A stretch of DNA of 64,000 nt from an uncultured Collinsella sp. (GTDB lineage Bacteria > Actinomycetota > Coriobacteriia > Coriobacteriales > Coriobacteriaceae), in NCBI GenBank assembly GCA_902470695.1, contig CABRHH010000013.1, positions 1 through 64,000 of the forward strand, given 5' to 3'. The notes under the pieces are model-generated. The model made no database searches, was not told where the DNA came from, and worked only from the letters and a program-made list of their open reading frames with translations. A program made the position numbers and the translations under genes. Position 1 is the first letter of the stretch. Every line of letters begins with the position of its first letter. This document shows, piece after piece, positions 61,675 through 64,000 of this stretch.

Positions 61675-62589
61675 ATGGTGCAGGAGTCCTTTCGGAGTCT
61701 GATTCGGGCGGAGGGTACTCGCCTGTATCGCGATCTTGCCTGGCGCCGCACGCGCGACCCCTACGAAATCTGGCTGTCGGAAGTGATGTTGCAACAGACG
61801 CAGGTGCCGCGGGTGGAGGGGCGCTGGCCCGAGTGGCTCGAGCGGTTCCCCAGCGTCTTCGCCCTGGCTGAGGCTTCCACGGGCGAAGTGCTCGCCGCCT
61901 GGCAGGGCATGGGCTACAACCGGCGTGCGCTGGCGCTCAAGGCGGCGGCAGAAGAGGTGGTGCGCACCTATGATGGGGTGTTTCCCACGGGCGTCAAGGA
62001 GCTCGTGGCGCTGCCCGGCATCGGACCGGCGACGGCGCAGGGCATTCGCTCGTTCGCCTTCGACCTTCCCGGCGTGTATTTGGAAACCAATGTACGGACC
62101 GTGTTTTTGCACCATCTGTTTCCCGAAGTGCCGGAGGTTCCGGACAAGGAGTTGGTTCCGCTTGTAGAGGCGGCCTGCCCGGCCGGGCGGGATATGCAGG
62201 GTGCAGGCGAGAAAGACGCTGGCGTATATGCGCGCCCACAGGATGCCGACGATACGCCGCGTGCCTGGTACTACGCATTGCTCGACTACGGCTTCTACCT
62301 GAAGAAGACCGTGCCCAACCCCTCTCGGCGCTCGAAAGCCTATACACGGCAGTCGAAATTCGAAGGATCGCGGCGTCAGAAACGGGCAGCGGTGGTGCGG
62401 ATGCTGCTCAATGCCCAGGTTTCGGCGTCCTCGGGGCTGGCGCTTTCCGAGGTATCCGAGCGCTTGGATGAGCTTGAGCGAGCTTCGGGGCGCGCGACGG
62501 TGGAGCGCGATGAGGTCCGCTCCATTCTGGATGATTTGGTACGCGAGGGATTCTGCTGTGAGCAGGATGGCTCCTGGCGCATCGCGTAA
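61675..62589 (+). CDS. HhH-GPD DNA glycosylase, MutY-like
   Basis: A 304-residue base-excision enzyme. The catalytic Glu lies in WLSEVMLQQTQV, and the helix-hairpin-helix in LVALPGIGPATAQGI. The place of the catalytic Asp of MutY/EndoIII (xDxNV) reads YLETNVRTVF, with Glu. The four-cysteine iron-sulfur loop and the NUDIX-like C-terminal domain of MutY are absent: after DYGFYLKK there are no cysteines in the right place. The C-terminal ~85 residues look like a winged helix. ATG 61675 follows GGAGG. Annotated in relatives as A/G-specific adenine glycosylase, but activity must be considered open. Confidence 0.85.
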   Translation: MVQESFRSLIRAEGTRLYRDLAWRRTRDPYEIWLSEVMLQQTQVPRVEGRWPEWLERFPSVFALAEASTGEVLAAWQGMGYNRRALALKAAAEEVVRTYDGVFPTGVKELVALPGIGPATAQGIRSFAFDLPGVYLETNVRTVFLHHLFPEVPEVPDKELVPLVEAACPAGRDMQGAGEKDAGVYARPQDADDTPRAWYYALLDYGFYLKKTVPNPSRRSKAYTRQSKFEGSRRQKRAAVVRMLLNAQVSASSGLALSEVSERLDELERASGRATVERDEVRSILDDLVREGFCCEQDGSWRIA

Positions 62590-62665
62590 GCGCGTTCGTG
62601 CTGCTTTATGCTGAAAAATCCCTGTGTGCAGGCCATGTAAAACGGGTAGATAGCTTTTGTGGAGT

Positions 62666-62698
62666 TGTTCCTTATTAGGAATGAATCTACAATAAGGA
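62666..62698 (+). promoter_or_regulatory. Promoter and operator candidate of rubrerythrin
   Basis: TTGTTC (62666-62671) and TACAAT (62688-62693) with a 16-bp spacer. TTCCT-TATT-AGGAA lies between them, and TCCTTATT (62669) pairs with AATAAGGA (62691-62698). A peroxide- or iron-type repressor could block the promoter here. Confidence 0.5.
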
Positions 62699-62758
62699 TG
62701 CCGCCACGGTATGGTGTATCGCGGCGGTTCGTATCCTCACACCGCACAAGGAGGGCAT

Positions 62759-63298
62759 ATGGATTTCGAGAACTCTCAGACCAAGAAGAACCTGGAGACC
62801 GCTTTCGCCGGCGAGTCCCAGGCCCACACCAAGTACCGCTACTATGCGTCCAAGGCCAAGAAGGACGGCTACGTGCAGATCTCCAACATCTTCATGGAGA
62901 CGGCTCTGAACGAGTCCGAGCACGCCAAGCTGTGGTTCAAGGAGCTGCATGGCGGTGCGGTGCCGGGCACGCTGGACAACCTGCGTGACGCCGCCGCTGG
63001 CGAGAACTACGAGTGGACCACCATGTACGACGAGTTCGCCAAGACCGCCGACGAGGAGGGCTTCACCGCCATCGCCGCCAAGTTCCGCGGTGTCGGTGCT
63101 GTTGAGAAGGCGCACGAGGAGCGCTACAACAAGCTTGCCGAGCGCGTTGAGAAGGGCGAGGTCTTCAACCGCGCTGGCGTGAAGGTGTGGAAGTGCCTGA
63201 ACTGCGGCCACCTGCACGTGGGCCCCGAGGCGCCTGCCGCCTGCCCGGTGTGCGCTCATCCGCAGAGCTACTTCGAGGAGCAGGTCGTCAACTACTAA
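62759..63298 (+). CDS. Rubrerythrin
   Basis: A 179-residue protein. The N-terminal ferritin-like four-helix bundle carries the di-iron ligands in LETAFAGESQAHTKY, FMETALNESEHAKLW and AVEKAHEERYNKL. The C-terminal rubredoxin-like domain has CLNC and CPVC (residues about 144-162). It reduces peroxide using rubredoxin as electron carrier, a usual oxygen defence in anaerobes. ATG 62759 follows AAGGAGG; the upstream 16 codons are not part of the gene. A terminator is at 63337. Codon use is strongly biased, suggesting high expression. Confidence 0.97.
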   Translation: MDFENSQTKKNLETAFAGESQAHTKYRYYASKAKKDGYVQISNIFMETALNESEHAKLWFKELHGGAVPGTLDNLRDAAAGENYEWTTMYDEFAKTADEEGFTAIAAKFRGVGAVEKAHEERYNKLAERVEKGEVFNRAGVKVWKCLNCGHLHVGPEAPAACPVCAHPQSYFEEQVVNY

Positions 63299-63336
63299 GG
63301 CGACGCCGCTGCATGCCGCCAGGCATACAGGATGGG

Positions 63337-63370
63337 AGCCGGTGCCGGCATATGTCGGCACCGGCTTTTT
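63337..63370 (+). terminator. Terminator of rubrerythrin
   Basis: AGCCGGTGCCG pairs with CGGCACCGGCT, followed by TTTTT. The region 63371-63620 holds no supported gene. Confidence 0.88.
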
Positions 63371-63620
63371 CATGGAGGGTGTCTGTCTGTATGATTTCTG
63401 CAAGCTATGAGATGGTTTGCGGCAAGGATCTTGACAGACCTCGCGCATCGACATGAGCGTTTCATATGCGCAGGTAGCATGGCGTATGAATGGTCGGACG
63501 ATCTCTTTTTGAGCGGAAGCCTGCAAAGAAAGCGCGTTTCGATTGACGTGCGTTCTCGAGGGGTCCATGCTAGTGCTCTCTTTCCTCGCACGTGCCTCCG
63601 CTCAAGGGGTGGATGTTCGT

Positions 63621-64000
63621 ATGGACCTGTTTATTGAAACGCCGCAGCAGGTGGCACGGCGCTCGGAGCGCTGGGAGCGGTTCGAAACCTATCGATCTGT
63701 CGACTCGGGATCTGGTGGCGGGCCGGTCAGGGTGCCGGAAGCGCATGGTGAGGGGGAGGTGCCGCCGTGCAGCGCCGTCCGTTCGCGCCGCACGGCGGCC
63801 TCATCAGGAGCTGATGATGCGCCATGCGTGCGGTCGGGTGCGGCGGCGGACGGCGATGCACCGCGTGGACGCTCGGGTTCGGCGCCGACGACGGGCGGGC
63901 CGCACGCGTCCCCGGACGGGGCGCCTGCGGTGCCCGATGCGGCGCGAGGCGCGTGCCCGGCTGCGATGGCGCCTGAGCAGGGGCCAGCGGCCGGGGCGCT
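63621..64000 (+). CDS. Partial unknown protein, open at the window edge
   Basis: An open frame starting ATG 63621 (MDLFIETPQQVARRSERWER) runs past the end. Third positions are GC-rich, as expected for a real gene here. The sequence becomes Ala/Gly/Pro/Asp-rich after residue 30 and looks disordered. A ribosome site (AAGGGG) is rather far upstream. A second open frame from ATG 63613 overlaps it but is Arg-rich and less likely. No family can be named from this fragment. Confidence 0.45.
   Translation, partial: MDLFIETPQQVARRSERWERFETYRSVDSGSGGGPVRVPEAHGEGEVPPCSAVRSRRTAASSGADDAPCVRSGAAADGDAPRGRSGSAPTTGGPHASPDGAPAVPDAARGACPAAMAPEQGPAAGA

Overview
The window looks like the chromosome of a Gram-positive, high-GC gut actinobacterium of the class Coriobacteriia, most likely Collinsella or a close relative. 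This is inferred from the high GC content, the sortase-type surface proteins, the many GTG/TTG starts with strong Shine-Dalgarno sites, the ClpB and rubrerythrin content and the overall gene style; no 16S gene or other species marker is present. Coding is dense on both strands. There are two tRNAs, one SRP RNA and no CRISPR array, rRNA or complete insertion sequence.

Region 1 (1-14,600) is accessory in character. It opens with a helix-turn-helix protein, a membrane Ser/Thr-kinase-like protein and a lipoprotein; the last two share one palindromic operator candidate. Then comes a cassette of a DUF697-type GTPase, an unknown protein, a zinc-ribbon membrane protein and an SPFH/GYF_2 protein. It is followed by four separate nucleotide-binding regulators (two AlbA_2/HATPase-type, two paralogous AAA-type ATPases with winged-helix ends). 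Each has a different array of short repeats just in front of its start codon, which suggests four self-recognising autoregulatory circuits.

Region 2 (14,700-30,800) is the most striking locus. A SpoIIE-type phosphatase fused to an RsbW-like ATPase domain is divergent from a 2,558-residue sortase-anchored surface protein. Two bases after that gene lies a 49-residue double-glycine leader peptide gene, too small for most gene callers. A hairpin, a STAS anti-anti-sigma protein, two NHLM/NHLP-type bacteriocin exporters (the first with a C39 leader peptidase) and a SnoaL-LytTR regulator follow. Direct repeats spaced 21 bp, as expected for a LytTR site, sit upstream of the surface-protein promoter. 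I read this as one regulated system that makes, cleaves and exports an apparently unmodified peptide alongside a giant cell-wall protein.

Region 3 (30,900-43,000) has clpB, a 1.3 kb repeat-filled gap, a 5'-nucleotidase-like phosphoesterase and a phosphonate/phosphate-type ABC transporter (phnD-phnC-phnE-phnE), all suited to phosphorus scavenging, then gluQ (glutamyl-queuosine tRNA synthetase).

Region 4 (43,000-64,000) is mostly housekeeping: tRNA-Ser(GCT), an NYN nuclease, a TadA-glycerate kinase fusion, a DedA protein, SRP RNA, a Tat-exported sortase-anchored phosphoesterase, a heterodimeric ABC exporter, an MFS transporter, a QueT transporter, a glycosyltransferase-LytS-LytTR-phosphodiesterase operon, tRNA-Asp(GTC), an Rrf2 regulator, a MutY-like glycosylase without iron-sulfur cysteines, and rubrerythrin. 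gluQ and queT both relate to queuosine, although they are far apart. A reading frame runs off the right edge.
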